Shown: in pieces, positions 44,755-55,713 of the stretch
Layout: every line of letters begins with the position of its first letter
Numbering within the stretch: the stretch's first letter is position 1
NCBI GenBank assembly: GCA_004369045.1
Contig: ML213510.1
Location: 818,736 to 882,735 of the forward strand
Direction of reading: 5' to 3'
Source: Heliocybe sulcata
Lineage: Eukaryota > Basidiomycota > Agaricomycetes > Gloeophyllales > Gloeophyllaceae
Length of the DNA stretch: 64,000 nt
Notes under the pieces: model-generated
What the model was told of the DNA's origin: nothing
Databases searched by the model: none
Seen by the model: only the letters and a program-made list of their open reading frames with translations
Position numbers and translations under genes: made by a program

Positions 44755-46219
44755 ATGAGTTCCTACCACCCGACTCTCCAGGTAAGCGATCTCACCGACT
44801 GGCTACCTCGCAAGCACGCGCATACCCGGCTGCAAAACTTGGAATTCATATGGTATGTATTAGCCGCTGTCAGAGATAGGCCAATTTGCGGCAAGACTCG
44901 AACGAATCTAACAATATAGTGGCCCCTCACAAAGGCTCTACAACCTGAACGCCCCGACCTGCAAGAAATTCTCATGGAGGAAATAGACATCGATGGAGCC
45001 AGTACGTGCCTTTTCACTCCATATGAGCGTACAGGAAATCACAAATTACCATCCAAGGAAACACCATCGCTAAGTGGACGGAGCGGTTTGATAAACAGGA
45101 AGATACACGATGGCATATGCTCACTGCTGCAGCGGAGAAGGTCGGCCAGAATCCTGCACATAGAGATTATTCTCTCACCTTTTATCCAGCCAGACATTAT
45201 TCGCCTAGGGACTGCTCTGCCCAGCAACCCTCTGAATCCGAGAGTCAGGATCCTAACCTTTATACCAAAGGAAGACAACAGTTACGAAGAATTCAACCTA
45301 CGTGTAGTTGGAATTCTGCAAGCGAAAGACCTACCGCCTCAGATAGAGCCGATAAAGTGAGTAAATAAACAGTACTTGCTTAATCACGAAAACATGCTAA
45401 AGATTTCATCAGCTTCAGACAGGCTTACCAAAAACAATACTTAGCTCAGAGTATCACGATCTCCGGTCTATCAGCCGAAATCTTCAGCAAGGCACTGAAG
45501 GGTATAACTGTCATTCACCGCCACATGTCGCGATTCTTCAAAGATGGTGCTATGCAGGCTTGGGCACCTTCCGACTTGCAAGGACACCCCGCAATCAATA
45601 TCAAGAGTCGATACTTTAGCTCGACCAGAGATCTCGGAAATCCTTCCAGCATTCCATTCGATAAGCGCCTCGATCCCAATGGAATACTGACGAACCTGGT
45701 AGATGACAAGTGGGTGCATACCCAAGACAATGTCGTAGATTATTGCCAGGCTAAAGAAACTGAAGACGGCAGTATCAGGTACGCAAAAAAAGCACTTACT
45801 ATCAATCGCCGGATACCTAATGCGCCTCAGATATGTCAAATGCGATCCATCTATCTTCCGGATAGGCGACATAGTTGAGGTTGATATTGGATTTATCGCT
45901 ATACCTATATCCTCAAATCAAATGCGGATGGGACTGGTACTACGCTCACTTACAGTACTGGAGACTACGTACTCTGAGGTAAGCTAAGACTTCACAGACA
46001 AACATACCCAAACACTTACATAACTAGATGGCATCCGCTCGGCTCCTGGAACTCAACACCCCAACTTTCCAGAGAAAGGTTCCAACAATCAAGCGCGCCA
46101 GTCGTGGAGAAGAGGATGATATTGGGCAGACCCGGCGTCAGATTGCCAGGCTTCAATTGCAAGACGATACAATGGATGTAGGTCCAGAGGGAGGCAGGCG
46201 GGATTTTCCGGATACTTGA
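44755..46219 (+). pseudogene. Degraded member of a basidiomycete family with a GDIVEV motif
   Basis: The ATG at 44755 starts MSSYHPTLQVSDLTDWLPR, then LEFIWYVLAAVRDRP. An in-frame TAG interrupts at about 44,917, after which the same frame continues (ALQPERPDLQEILMEE) to a donor near 45,001. The next exon (TIAKWTERFDKQEDTRWHM) needs a frame change in a T-run near 45,178-45,183 to reach RVRILTFIPKEDNSYEEFN. Further exons give GITVIHRHMSRFF, VHTQDNVVDYC, then FRIGDIVEVDIGF and a short tail ending at 46219. Proteins of this layout are numerous in mushroom genomes and often lie among transposons; their function is unknown. Recognition is from memory of the family. Confidence 0.6.
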
Positions 46220-47208
46220 GGGAGAGACCGTAGAGTTTATCAGGACTACACATCTGGCATAAGTGCAGAAACAGTAACCAAGAAATTTGCAGAGCGTATA
46301 AACATGTGGTACCTTCTAAGATGCGACAAGATCCAATGAAAATTGAACCAAAAGGAAGCGCCCATTACCATCACAAAGGCTGTGCTGTGGCAGTGTTGTC
46401 ATCACTGACTTAGATGACAAGTTCGAGTATGCAACCGTACGAATATCCACTTCTACATCTGATTTAAAATAGGGACTGAACCGGATCATATAGTAACAGC
46501 CAATACTTGCTACTATCTAGCGCAGAAAGGGGAGTAATTAATACATGGTGCACTTGGAGCGTCACCTAATCCTATAATGATATAGCTAATGCCAACCAAC
46601 ACCTACTGGGCATCAAGGAAGGTACCTATGACACACTCTTAAGTTAAAAGTTATAACTTTCAGCTTGAAAGTGCGTCATAGTTGATCTAAGACAATGTCC
46701 GATCTAGATTATACCGCACCGATCCAATCTCGATCATGTTCAGTACGATTGTTAACAAGTCAGCAGTACGCATAACAGTTGATGGTTCCGGGTCTAGTAC
46801 AACTAATACAACAGCAATATAGCTCAGTGATGGCCCATCATGATTACCATATACCCTATGGCTCGTCAATGCCACAAAAAGCGCAGGTAAGAGGTTGTCA
46901 TCACCCAATGAACGATCGTGTTTCAACCGTTCACAACAGGAACCGATCACATATCCCCCCGATATGCCATCGGTATACTCACAATTAACCGGTAGAAATA
47001 ATTGGAACCATCCAGGCCATCGGCCGCGCTGCTGCACCCACACCCCGGTCCCTACATCCCATCCCTCAAAACAGTCTCGCCAACTCCTGCCAGCACTCCC
47101 AGTAACTGGCAAACGTCTATACGGTGCCCCTCCAATATCTACCACCACTATCACGCTATATCATCTGTCAGCAACCTCCGAGACATTGACTCGGACGACT
47201 AGCCCCTA
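46220..47208. other. Gap with possible upstream exons of the dioxygenase gene
   Basis: Between 46,220 and about 46,690 no gene is seen. From 46,750 to 47,200 plus-strand coding-like pieces occur (HHDYHIPYGSSMPQ; after a plausible intron at 46,887-46,940, TYPPDMPSVYSQL), ending near the start of the dioxygenase exon at 47,209. They could be its first exons, but a stop lies in frame and I could not fix the junctions. Confidence 0.35.
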
Positions 47209-49446
47209 ATGCAGGGATCAAGCAATTCCTGCCGACCGGTCAAAGTGCGATACGCTACCTCAATATTAGGAGAACGTTACTTACTGTATGAAAGCGACAA
47301 GGGCTGTGTCCATCCGCTCTGGCCGTGGGGGACAGCAATAGTAGTTCTGACGGAGGTCTCAGACGATGCGGTCAAGCAGAAGTAAGCATGCAGCGTCATC
47401 GTGCCAGATAGACTCAATAACAGCCCAATAGCCTCCGCAAATACGCTGGGCGTACTATTCCAACAGGTCTCAGAAATGCGAAAGAATTAGAAGACCGCGG
47501 TTACGTCGAACTAAAGCCAGGCTACGGTCTGTTCACCAGGATAGTAGAAAACGAGACAGACCAAGGAGACTCTACACACGCCAAAGACGACGAGATTCAA
47601 GGATGGGTAGCCGACTACGACCTCCTCGTGCAGAAAGCTATTATCCACAGCAAAACGCTCGACACACGCCTCCAGATCTTAGCTGAAGATATTCTCGGAC
47701 CCGTGAACGAACACTCCAGCTCGCCGCCGCACACCTCCACAAATCCTAAGGGAGGTATAGCTCTCGAACGCTTGCTATGGCACGTCACCGCCAGCCCGGC
47801 AAATAAGCAAGGCAGTAGATGCTACTCCATGGGATACACTATCGAACAACCACGCTCGCTCATACACCCTGCACGTACCATGAAATATCACCCGGACATT
47901 CCGATGAATGAAGATATGCGAACACGGCTAGTTCAGGTGAGTCGGCGACAGTCCAGGTGAACGTATTCTAAGCCGCATGCAGACGGTGACCGAGTATGGA
48001 GGTGCAGCCATGAAATTAGCGCCTCTACAGCGCACAGATCTGATGAGGAACATCAGTGAAATCAACCAGATACCGCCGTTGGGCCACACGGATAATCAGA
48101 ATTTTTGGACCGGTCTACAAGTCAACGTTTCGAGACCGGTCTTGCATGGCGCAAACGAACAACTGCGGGCTGATCTTGGACGCGCAGGTGATGTCCATCC
48201 CGACGTCCACAACGACATAGGTTCTTTCACGACCATGATCGTACTTACTCGCACGCCCGAAACCTATACGCCTGCCTTTTTTTTCCTGCTAGAATTCGGC
48301 GTCTTCATTCAGATGGACTATAGAACAATCATCACCTTTTCGGGCTTACGACTGCATGGTCGAGCACCTTCTACGGCACCCCCAACCGTAGATACCATCC
48401 CAGAAGACTGCTACTCTATCATCACCGTCCTTTACAACACCTCCGATGTCGCAAAGCTCACGAAGAACAGACTATCTCTGTTTCCACCGCCTATTGAAAG
48501 GAGGACAGCCGCGGAACTAGGCGTACAAGCATTACCTCCGGAAGCGTGGCAGAACGACTCGGAAGAGTTCGTCAACGACCCTACGTACCAATCAAATATG
48601 TTCACTGACGGTCATATGCTGGCCGGAGATCGACTTCCGGGTTACAACCTCAAACTCATGAGCAGGCTCCTACGCTATATAAACCGGTTCAGCCCGATCT
48701 ACATGTACAACTGGAATCCAAGCGAGCTGATAACCGACACTGAGGTCAAGATACGCAACACGGATGAAGTCGTATTCCCGACAGAAATCACCATATCCGA
48801 AGCCGAGGAAGCGCAAATCCAAAGCGAATGGAACGACCTCGTAACGAGGAACAGGATCCTCCTAGGCGGTGAGTCAGCCAGGTACGGTGACATACCGAAC
48901 CGAGGTAAGCGTCAAAAAACACTAATACCCGCCCCATAATAATGACCTTTATACAGCACAAGACAAGATAGTTTACAATCCGATCGCGACAGCGCCCGAA
49001 CGACTGGCCAATTTACAAAGCTCCCATAATAACCAGCAAGGTACGATAATAAGATTAATAAAAATCAACCACTAACAGCGCAGACAGGTAAACGAAAGAG
49101 ACTAATATGCGAGGTAGTAATACCGATGTTGAAGCGCCCGAATCGCGACCACTCAAACTCCAACGCGGCCTCCAGCAGCTCACGTGAATTACGCTCATCC
49201 AAGAAACAAGATTCTACTCACAAGACGCCTCTGACCACTCCCTCCACAAGCGGAGACAGTCGTAGCGCAACAACACAACAAGAAGTACCTATCCACACGC
49301 CAGATTCGAACGAAGACGAGAACGAGACCGACATCGCAGACACCGAGGAACTGGAATCCGATACGGCACACGCAAGCGATCATATGAGTGAAGCAGCAGC
49401 AGCAGACTGGAAGGGGAAGGGAAAGGAAACGAGGCTAAGGAAATGA
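47209..49446 (+). CDS. TET/JBP-family 2-oxoglutarate/Fe(II) dioxygenase
   Basis: TET/JBP enzymes oxidise 5-methylcytosine or thymine in DNA. Exons 47209-47381, 47432-47936, 47983-48904, 48957-49040 and 49088-49446 join in frame to 680 residues with no internal stop. The double-stranded beta-helix core follows the fungal TET/JBP layout: iron-binding HxD as VHND (48,208-48,216), FFLLEFGVFIQMDYRTIITF, and the distal iron-binding His in SGLRLHGRAP (48,355). The position after that, CYSIITVLYN, usually carries an Arg (YR..) that binds 2-oxoglutarate; here a Ser is seen, so activity is in doubt. The C-terminus is basic then Ser/Thr/acidic-rich (GKRKRLICEVV). The gene lies within transposon-rich DNA, as known for many mushroom TET/JBP copies. 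The start may lie further upstream. Confidence 0.75.
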
Positions 49447-49668
49447 TGCCGTACAGGTAAGCATATAAGAATCGGATATAAACATTGAGGCGTAATTGAA
49501 GTCCACATAACAGACGCTGAGACCGATAGCCGTTGAGCAGTCTCTCAGGCCGAAAGTGAGGTACAGCAAACCCAACGTCCGAGCTGAGGTAAATATCATA
49601 GATCATGATGCGCTCTTAACTCATGCAGCATACTAGGTCCGAAGAAGAAGGACTACAAGGCAGCTCTC

Positions 49669-50580
49669 ATGTCCATTTTCGACGAACAATACCTAGACAG
49701 CATATACAAAGACCTCAAGGAACGGCTTACGATGAAGCCAGATTCCGTCCAGACATACGCCGTCCCGAAGCCGATACAAACTGCATCGCTCTCCACCGCG
49801 CTCTTGGCATTCATGCAAACCGATTCCAACCCGACACTTCAGCGACAGTCGCCACAAGACATCATACTTATTTGGGAGCAGATTTCAAAAGGTCGAACGA
49901 ACTTGAAGAAGCTAGGTGTCACGACCAAGCTGATTCGCCACGGAGTCATGCTTGGACTTTGGAAGACCTGGGAGTTTATGGAGGTCCATTGCCGCAAAGA
50001 CTGTGAAGACGTACTTTGGGAGAACAAGACGAACGATCTCACAAAGCTTGTCAGAAAGGTATTACAACACCTCACAACCAACGCGAAGACCGCACTCCGA
50101 CTCAGTGCCAAAACCTACATCCAGAACTTCAACGGAGACGCCATAGCCACCATCGTGCCGAAGCAGATGTGACTAATAGACGACGAAGAGCACAGGGACG
50201 AATGTTATTGGGTTGTTACCGAAGAGGTTATCAATGTCCTATGCGCTTGGCTTGGCTACTCGCGTGGACCTGGAAAGCAAGGTCTTTGGCGCGATCAAGG
50301 GATATTCATTGACATCCTAATCAGACTCACGGGTAATTCGTTCCTATGCTTCCTGGATGAAGTTTGGGATGCATTCGAGCATCCCAAACAGCTAATAAAG
50401 CCGAACAAGCAAGGGAGAAGAGAGAGAGGAGATAGATGGAATGATCTCGAGACGGAAATCCGAGAAGCGGTCAGAACCAAAGGAACACGCAAGATAACCG
50501 CGAAGGTAGAACAGATAGGAAGCACCTGCACGCCGTATGTCGGAGGACTGGAGAAAATATACAAGAGGAAGATACATTAG
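49669..50580 (+). CDS. Unknown protein with one in-frame UGA in a UGA-CUA context
   Basis: One frame from the ATG at 49669 (MSIFDEQYLDSIYKDLKERL) to a TAG at 50,578 holds 303 codons, interrupted once by TGA at 50,170-50,172 followed by CTA. The short form is 167 residues, helical, with WEQISKGRTNLKKLGV and WKTWEFMEVHCRKDCED. The extension of about 135 residues (IDDEEHRDECYWVVTEEV, then LCFLDEVWDAFEHP) looks equally coding. UGA CUA is the known high-readthrough context in fungi and animals; a simple nonsense mutation is the plain alternative. Upstream exons near 49,514-49,590 and from 49,638 (PKKKDYKAAL) may extend the N-terminus. No family recognised. It follows the dioxygenase gene on the same strand. 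Confidence 0.55.
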
Positions 50581-51839
50581 ATACAACCTACTTACGGTAG
50601 CAATGTGCGCATGTACAAGACGGAACACGACAATCTGACCACTGATCCTATACGCTATACACCCAAAAAAGAATCAAGCTAAAGAAATCGCCACATAAAA
50701 GCGCTAACATTAACACACAGCAGCCACTGCGCGAGACCAAACACGATCAAAGAGATATCAACCAAACTGTCAAACAAATGACATCGACCAATCAGGGGCC
50801 ACGATATACGTTAGACACGACAGTGACACCCAGCCGCATCATCTATGCACAGTGAGCGATGACATTAACAGACACGTCAAACAGACTAAACTTACTGATT
50901 ATCAGTATTAATAATGACCAAAAACCGAACCTCAATCAATAAAAAGCAATCCCACTAACCAAAAGCCCTAGTTGCGGCGACAATCAGTACTAAAGAGCTT
51001 TGATGTCGGCATTGCTTAACTGCACCTCAAATTAAATTCGCGCGAATCCATGCTACGGCTCATATACAGGAAAAAAAGGACGAACAGAGTGCAGAAGCCC
51101 GCCATCTGGCGATCTGGACAAAGCAAGCAAGCAACCCGCCACAACATTCGACTGACCAATCAGAGATCAGGAAACCCGCTCGCCGCGGAAACGCGAGCGC
51201 CACATTGGTTCCCACAGTAAGAACCATGTTACTGATCCATCAACGATGAATAAATCCACAGGACCCGACTCAATCCTCCTAAATTCCCTGCAATATTGCT
51301 GAACGTACCTACATATGCGTAGATAATATATTTGAAATTTCAGAAAGTATCATTAACGTTTCATAGAGCCAGGTGCCGAAAACTTCAAAATGAGACTACA
51401 AACAGAATTTGTAGTCCAGACTACGGACGGAGTTCGAAAATGTCTTACTACTTTTGAAGTGAGACTACAAAAACAGGTTCGCACGACTTCTCGGCACAAT
51501 TTCCCACGGACTTCGCGGTTCGGCATCATTCCGCGCGTAAAGACGCCTCCTTCGTAAACTCAGGACTCGTAACAGACGATGCCTGAATGGCAAGAAAATC
51601 GGGCGCCATGGAAGCAAGGACCGGATAGTGTAGTTCATTGACCTGAGTACATGCTAAGATATACACGAAATAGCAAAACTGACCGGTAACAAGAGAGCGT
51701 ACCTTCCAACACGTGGAACTGACTCGAATAGCACTGTATTTTCTGGACTCCAATACTACACTCACATACTAGTATCGGGGTCGGGTCAGTCGAACGTCAA
51801 CCTCCATAATCTATCTGTATTCCAAAAATGTTGTATGTG
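50581..51839. other. Non-coding right part of the insert
   Basis: About 1.3 kb of AT-rich DNA without a supported gene. It holds one small inverted-repeat unit (51,373-51,497). A 79-codon open frame on the minus strand near 51,526-51,765 has no other support. Confidence 0.4.
51373..51497. repeat. 125-bp inverted-repeat element
   Basis: Ends GTGCCGAAAACTT and, inverted, GTGCCGAGAAGTC match at 10 of 13 positions. Inside, two copies of TGAGACTACAAA flank an AATTTGTAGTC inverted match. It looks like a miniature inverted-repeat element; no clear target duplication was seen. Confidence 0.4.
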
Positions 51840-52031
51840 GGAAGATAAGGGAGGGTCGGGTCGGGTCAAACCGAAGTCGACCATGGTTCAGCGTAGGCAA
51901 GAGGGCAGTGACCCGCGACCCGAACCCTCAGTGAACCGTGAGGTCGGGTCGATAGAGGGTCGGGTCCGATCGGGTCGGGTCGGGGGTCGACCGTGGTTCA
52001 GAAGGTTCAGACCCGAACAATGGCAACTTTA
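51840..52031 (-). repeat. Right inverted end, GTCGGGT-rich
   Basis: Read on the minus strand from 52,031 it begins TAAAGTTGCCATTGTTCGGG, then GACCCGACCCGA-type repeats. It is the inverse partner of 32,547-32,720. About 500 bp of non-coding DNA follow before the second BTB gene. Confidence 0.55.
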
Positions 52032-52552
52032 GGTCTGAGTCGGTCCCCGATCGGCTTCGGGAAGCTGCCATTTTGGGTGAATTGCCGATTACGGTAACGC
52101 GAAGCGCCCAGCGACGGCGTGAGAACTTTGGGCGCTCTTACTCGCCCTTGCACACGGACGGATTTGCGAGCATTATAATGAACGACCTCCCATGCATAGG
52201 TTATGCCGCTATGAATCCACTGAACGTTGACACGAGGGTACCATAATAAGTCGGTTCCTGGGTACTCGGGTTCAAAACGAAGGCGCACTGAGAAGAATTT
52301 TAATATCACACTTTGGAGCCAAATATACTTCATTGGTACGGACAGAGGCGAAATCAATACGGATCCCTTTGACGTAAATAAAGGGCAGGCTCAGCGCAGC
52401 GATAGGACAATAAGTGGTGCAGGGTTCTAGCAATCGTAATAGCAGGGTAAGTGTACAGGTTGCGATAGCTGCATGCCCCACTTCTGGTCTTCCTCATCGA
52501 CCTCCTCACGTTCCTCGTCCCACCCAACTGCTTGATCTTAACGGAGCTCACC

Positions 52553-53728
52553 CTAGCCCCCTTCCTTCAACCCAAAGATGACCGGCAGTCTCTTCCAGAC
52601 TGTTTCCAGCGCCTTCGTCTCCGATGCCTGAAACACGTCCTTGCATGGCTGACAGAGCTGGTTGGTGTGATTGCGATACTGCTTCCAAAGCGGCTGCCTA
52701 GTAAAAATATCGCAGCAGCTCAAGAGCCCACGGTCCTTCTGATCAGATAGATACGAGGCAAGAGCCGCTCGGCAAAGATGCTTCGCACGGCAGGTAGGGG
52801 TGGGCGAGACGCTCAGCAAGAAGCTATCCATGAGCTCATGCTTGTACTGGATCAGATCTTCTCGGCCAACTAGAATGATCCCTTTATCGTGCTCGCTCTT
52901 CAGTTCGAATTCGGATGTCTCATCTCCCATGCCGACCGTTATGCCATAGACAATATCCTCTATTGGGAGCTCAGCAGCACAATAGTATGCAGCGGGAAGG
53001 ATCGCGTCGAGGGGGACTTCATTTGCCATGGCGAGGGCCTCGAACATGTGGGTAGTGGAATCCCCGAGCAAGGTCTTGTCTCTACGCCGGAAGTCGCTGA
53101 GTGTCGTGGGATATATCAAGGACAGATGAGCGGCAATCTCGTCCTTCAGGTGCTTAATTCTGTATCTCTTGCTCATGCGGAGCAAAGCAGCCAGCCTATC
53201 AAACGGCGTATATGCACCCTTGATGAAGTACCTTCCCGTCACGGACGAGTCAGACTCCGCAGTCAAAATAGCTCGAAACACGTACTGTCTTTTATATATC
53301 GCATTCAGGAGGCAACGAATATCATCGGAATCCACATCCTCATCAAGGTGGACCAGAGGAGCACCTTCGAAAGATTCCTGAGCGCTACCGGGTGGAAAGT
53401 CGAGCATCGCCTTGAAGACCTCAGAATGCATCAGAAGCAGACTTTTGTGAACCCTGAAGACGTTTCCCGCTGCCTCGAGCACGATACTTCCATCCGGAAA
53501 CCATAGATCTTCCTCTTCAGCCATAGACTTGGAGTACGCCGACGAGGCAGAGGAATCCACCTCCCCCAGGGTATCTTCATCATCCTTGATTTCCGGAGAC
53601 TCAGCATCCATTTCCGCCGCATGTTCTTTTTGCTCTTGTTTTACATTATCTTCGACATCCTTATTCTGCTGCTCGGACGATGCCTGTTCTGTCCCGTCAT
53701 CTTGTCTTCGGTGCTTAGGAGGTTGCAT
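52553..53728 (-). CDS. BTB/POZ domain protein
   Basis: Exons 53728-53286 and 53231-52553 join to 373 residues. The 54-bp intervening sequence has GT and AG ends and is a multiple of three with no stop, so retention would add 18 residues. The N-terminal third is Gln/Glu/Lys-rich and disordered. The BTB core follows (SIVLEAAGNVFRVHKSLLL, FKAMLDFPPGS, then YFIKGAYTPFDRLAALL) and a helical C-terminal region with CRAKHLCRAAL and CQPCKDVF. This is the usual layout of the expanded mushroom BTB family, with likely roles in Cul3-linked ubiquitination or transcription. It parallels the gene at 30,601-31,794 in sequence and orientation, so the two were probably neighbours before the insert came between. 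Confidence 0.88.
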   Translation of the reverse strand: MQPPKHRRQDDGTEQASSEQQNKDVEDNVKQEQKEHAAEMDAESPEIKDDEDTLGEVDSSASSAYSKSMAEEEDLWFPDGSIVLEAAGNVFRVHKSLLLMHSEVFKAMLDFPPGSAQESFEGAPLVHLDEDVDSDDIRCLLNAIYKRQYVFRAILTAESDSSVTGRYFIKGAYTPFDRLAALLRMSKRYRIKHLKDEIAAHLSLIYPTTLSDFRRRDKTLLGDSTTHMFEALAMANEVPLDAILPAAYYCAAELPIEDIVYGITVGMGDETSEFELKSEHDKGIILVGREDLIQYKHELMDSFLLSVSPTPTCRAKHLCRAALASYLSDQKDRGLLSCCDIFTRQPLWKQYRNHTNQLCQPCKDVFQASETKALETVWKRLPVIFGLKEGG

Positions 53729-53820
53729 GACACAATCAGTAGTGGAGGGCAGAAACTACCTGGCCAGGACAATGATTTTTTTCTTTTTGGGAGGAGGGGG
53801 GGGTGAGCTGACAAAAGTTT

Positions 53821-53848
53821 AAATTGACGTGCACAAATTGACGTGCAC
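53821..53848. repeat. 14-bp tandem repeat, two perfect copies
   Basis: AAATTGACGTGCAC occurs twice head to tail. The wider region 53,729-55,300 lies between the BTB gene and the next transposon and shows no supported gene; a (TA)n TATA-like stretch is near 54,770. Confidence 0.8.
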
Positions 53849-55713
53849 TCTACCAGAGGAAGATCCCGTGGAGCGTGACACGGTTAATCACGTGCCAGTG
53901 ACAACACGTCCAGCTGCTCTTTCATATGGTGCGCGTCACTCAGCCACGACCTCTAGTGAACTACTGCTAAATCGGCCGGAGGGCGAGAAAATTTTGTATA
54001 TACTACTGTGACCACCACTCCGGAGAGGTATCGGAGTAGGAACACCAGCAGGCCATAGACGTCGAGGCAACTCTTTAGTAAGTTTCAGAGCTGATTTTTG
54101 CGCACCACATTGCTACCCATGTGAAATCCTAAGTGTTGTCAAGAATATTTCCTACCCGGGCTCCTAGCTCCCTTTGGTCTTTAGCACGTGTTTCGAGCAA
54201 TTCAACGAGAAAGTAGCCATTTTCGGTGGAGATATGAGCAAATTACACAGGCACTGCCAAATCCAGAAAACTCCCATATTCTATCTCCGCCAGTAGATAT
54301 GCAAAACACAGCATAAAGCCACATGTTATGGTGTCGGCATATTTAAGGTAAATTTCCAAAATGTACCGAGAATATCTGGAAGATGCGGTAAAAATTCAAT
54401 GCCAGCACATTGCAAGCGAATTGGAACACTTTGAACACAATATACTTCGAATACACTGTCAAAGTTGCCTAGAATATGACCGCAATTTGAGCTGATCTTT
54501 TCGGTTGCTCCGGCTCCTTCCTTGCCACGAGTAGTAATAGAGTCTCCAGATGTCATTCGCAAGTGCTTGTACCACCAATACATCTGTGGATGCATAGCAA
54601 CAGCCGTACAAAGTCAATCCTACTCTGGAAATCATCTCTACGCCATTCTGCAGCCTGCCCCTCCACCCACCCCCTTCCCGAATCTCGAGCCAAGGTAGCC
54701 ACGCGCGAACTCGAAGTCGCCGCTGCAAGCAAGTTCGAGCAGTGAGTATAGACTGTGAGATGTCGATATATATACACCCCAGGAGAAGGGACCGGCAGGT
54801 CGCATTCACTAAGTCCGAAAGCAATTGAGGTCATTCCCTACCAGTGTGACAGAAACCGCGTGCGCCAAGCTGAGAGCCAGAACGGGAACGAGCTAGTGTA
54901 GGTGTTGGCCGCTAGGCTCAGAGAGCGGAAGCAAAATGTGTAGTCGAGGCTGCCGTGGATTGCGTCCGGGTATACAACATGCAGATAGATCTTCGAGCTC
55001 AGCCGAGTAAGAGTTATCCGAAACAGTGAACACAGTCCCAAGCAGAACAAGACGACAAGCAAAGCCGGCAAGAGCATCCCTGCCACGTGGGTGACACAGG
55101 TCCCGGGGTGTCAGCACCTTGCGAGTGCTGCTCCTGTGTTGGGCCTGTTGTCATCTCAGACCTGGCTGATGTGACTAATGCCGACCACTGGAGGGGCAAC
55201 AGAGCCCGGGAACTCAAAAGACACCCTAAAAATGTCATTTTCAAGGCTGTTATATCCACTGCGTTTCAGGTGCTGTTAGTCAAAGTATGAATAGTCCAGC
55301 CTAGCTCAAGAATTCAAAGCTATGCATCCCTGCTAGACGAGCTTGAACAGGCGACCGCTTCGCAGCCTGATTAGCTATGCCCACGTGGCCTGGACATGTC
55401 GCGCGAACAGCACAGCTTATCAACCTTCGAATAGCTGTGTCTATGTTTAGCCAGCTCTGCGGCTCACGTCTACTCTTACTATGCTTCATGTATCTTAGCC
55501 TAAGTCCGTTGTCTGTTAAACAATACAGTCCACTCTTTTCTGCTCTTTATTTTCTAAGTCTCCTTCCGGAGTCTCCCGAAACCTGCTCTCCCTCGCCTGA
55601 CACACTCGCTTGACGGGCAGCGTCTCTTGCTTGAAGCTTGAAGCTGCAGCTACGACCACTGCTTGGTGCAACGCCCATCCCATCCGCAGGACTTTCCAGT
55701 ACCCTATAAACTC

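Larger units (their letters stand above)
32547..52031. mobile_element. 19.5 kb accessory insert bounded by inverted GTCGGGT-rich ends
   Basis: The left end reads TAAAGTTGCCGATGTTCGGT and the right end, read inward on the other strand, TAAAGTTGCCATTGTTCGGG. Both then run into about 150 bp full of GGTCGGGT/GACCCGACC motifs. The 8 bp outside are GGTCCAAG on the left and GGTCTGAG on the right (6 of 8 alike), as expected of a decayed 8-bp target duplication of a hAT-like element. The interior holds a Helitron, a TET/JBP-like gene and three other genes. Two BTB paralogues flank it. The alternative is two unrelated short hAT-type elements in opposite orientation that happen to frame the region. No hAT transposase was recognised inside. 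Confidence 0.4.

Noticed and set aside
46687-47154. Minus-strand open frame of 155 codons in the insert
   Set aside because: The plus strand has spliced coding-like pieces here that lead into the dioxygenase gene. The minus frame has no splice or domain support.
32547-52031. Starship-like or retroelement origin of the insert
   Set aside because: No tyrosine recombinase of the DUF3435 type, no reverse transcriptase and no long terminal repeats were seen.
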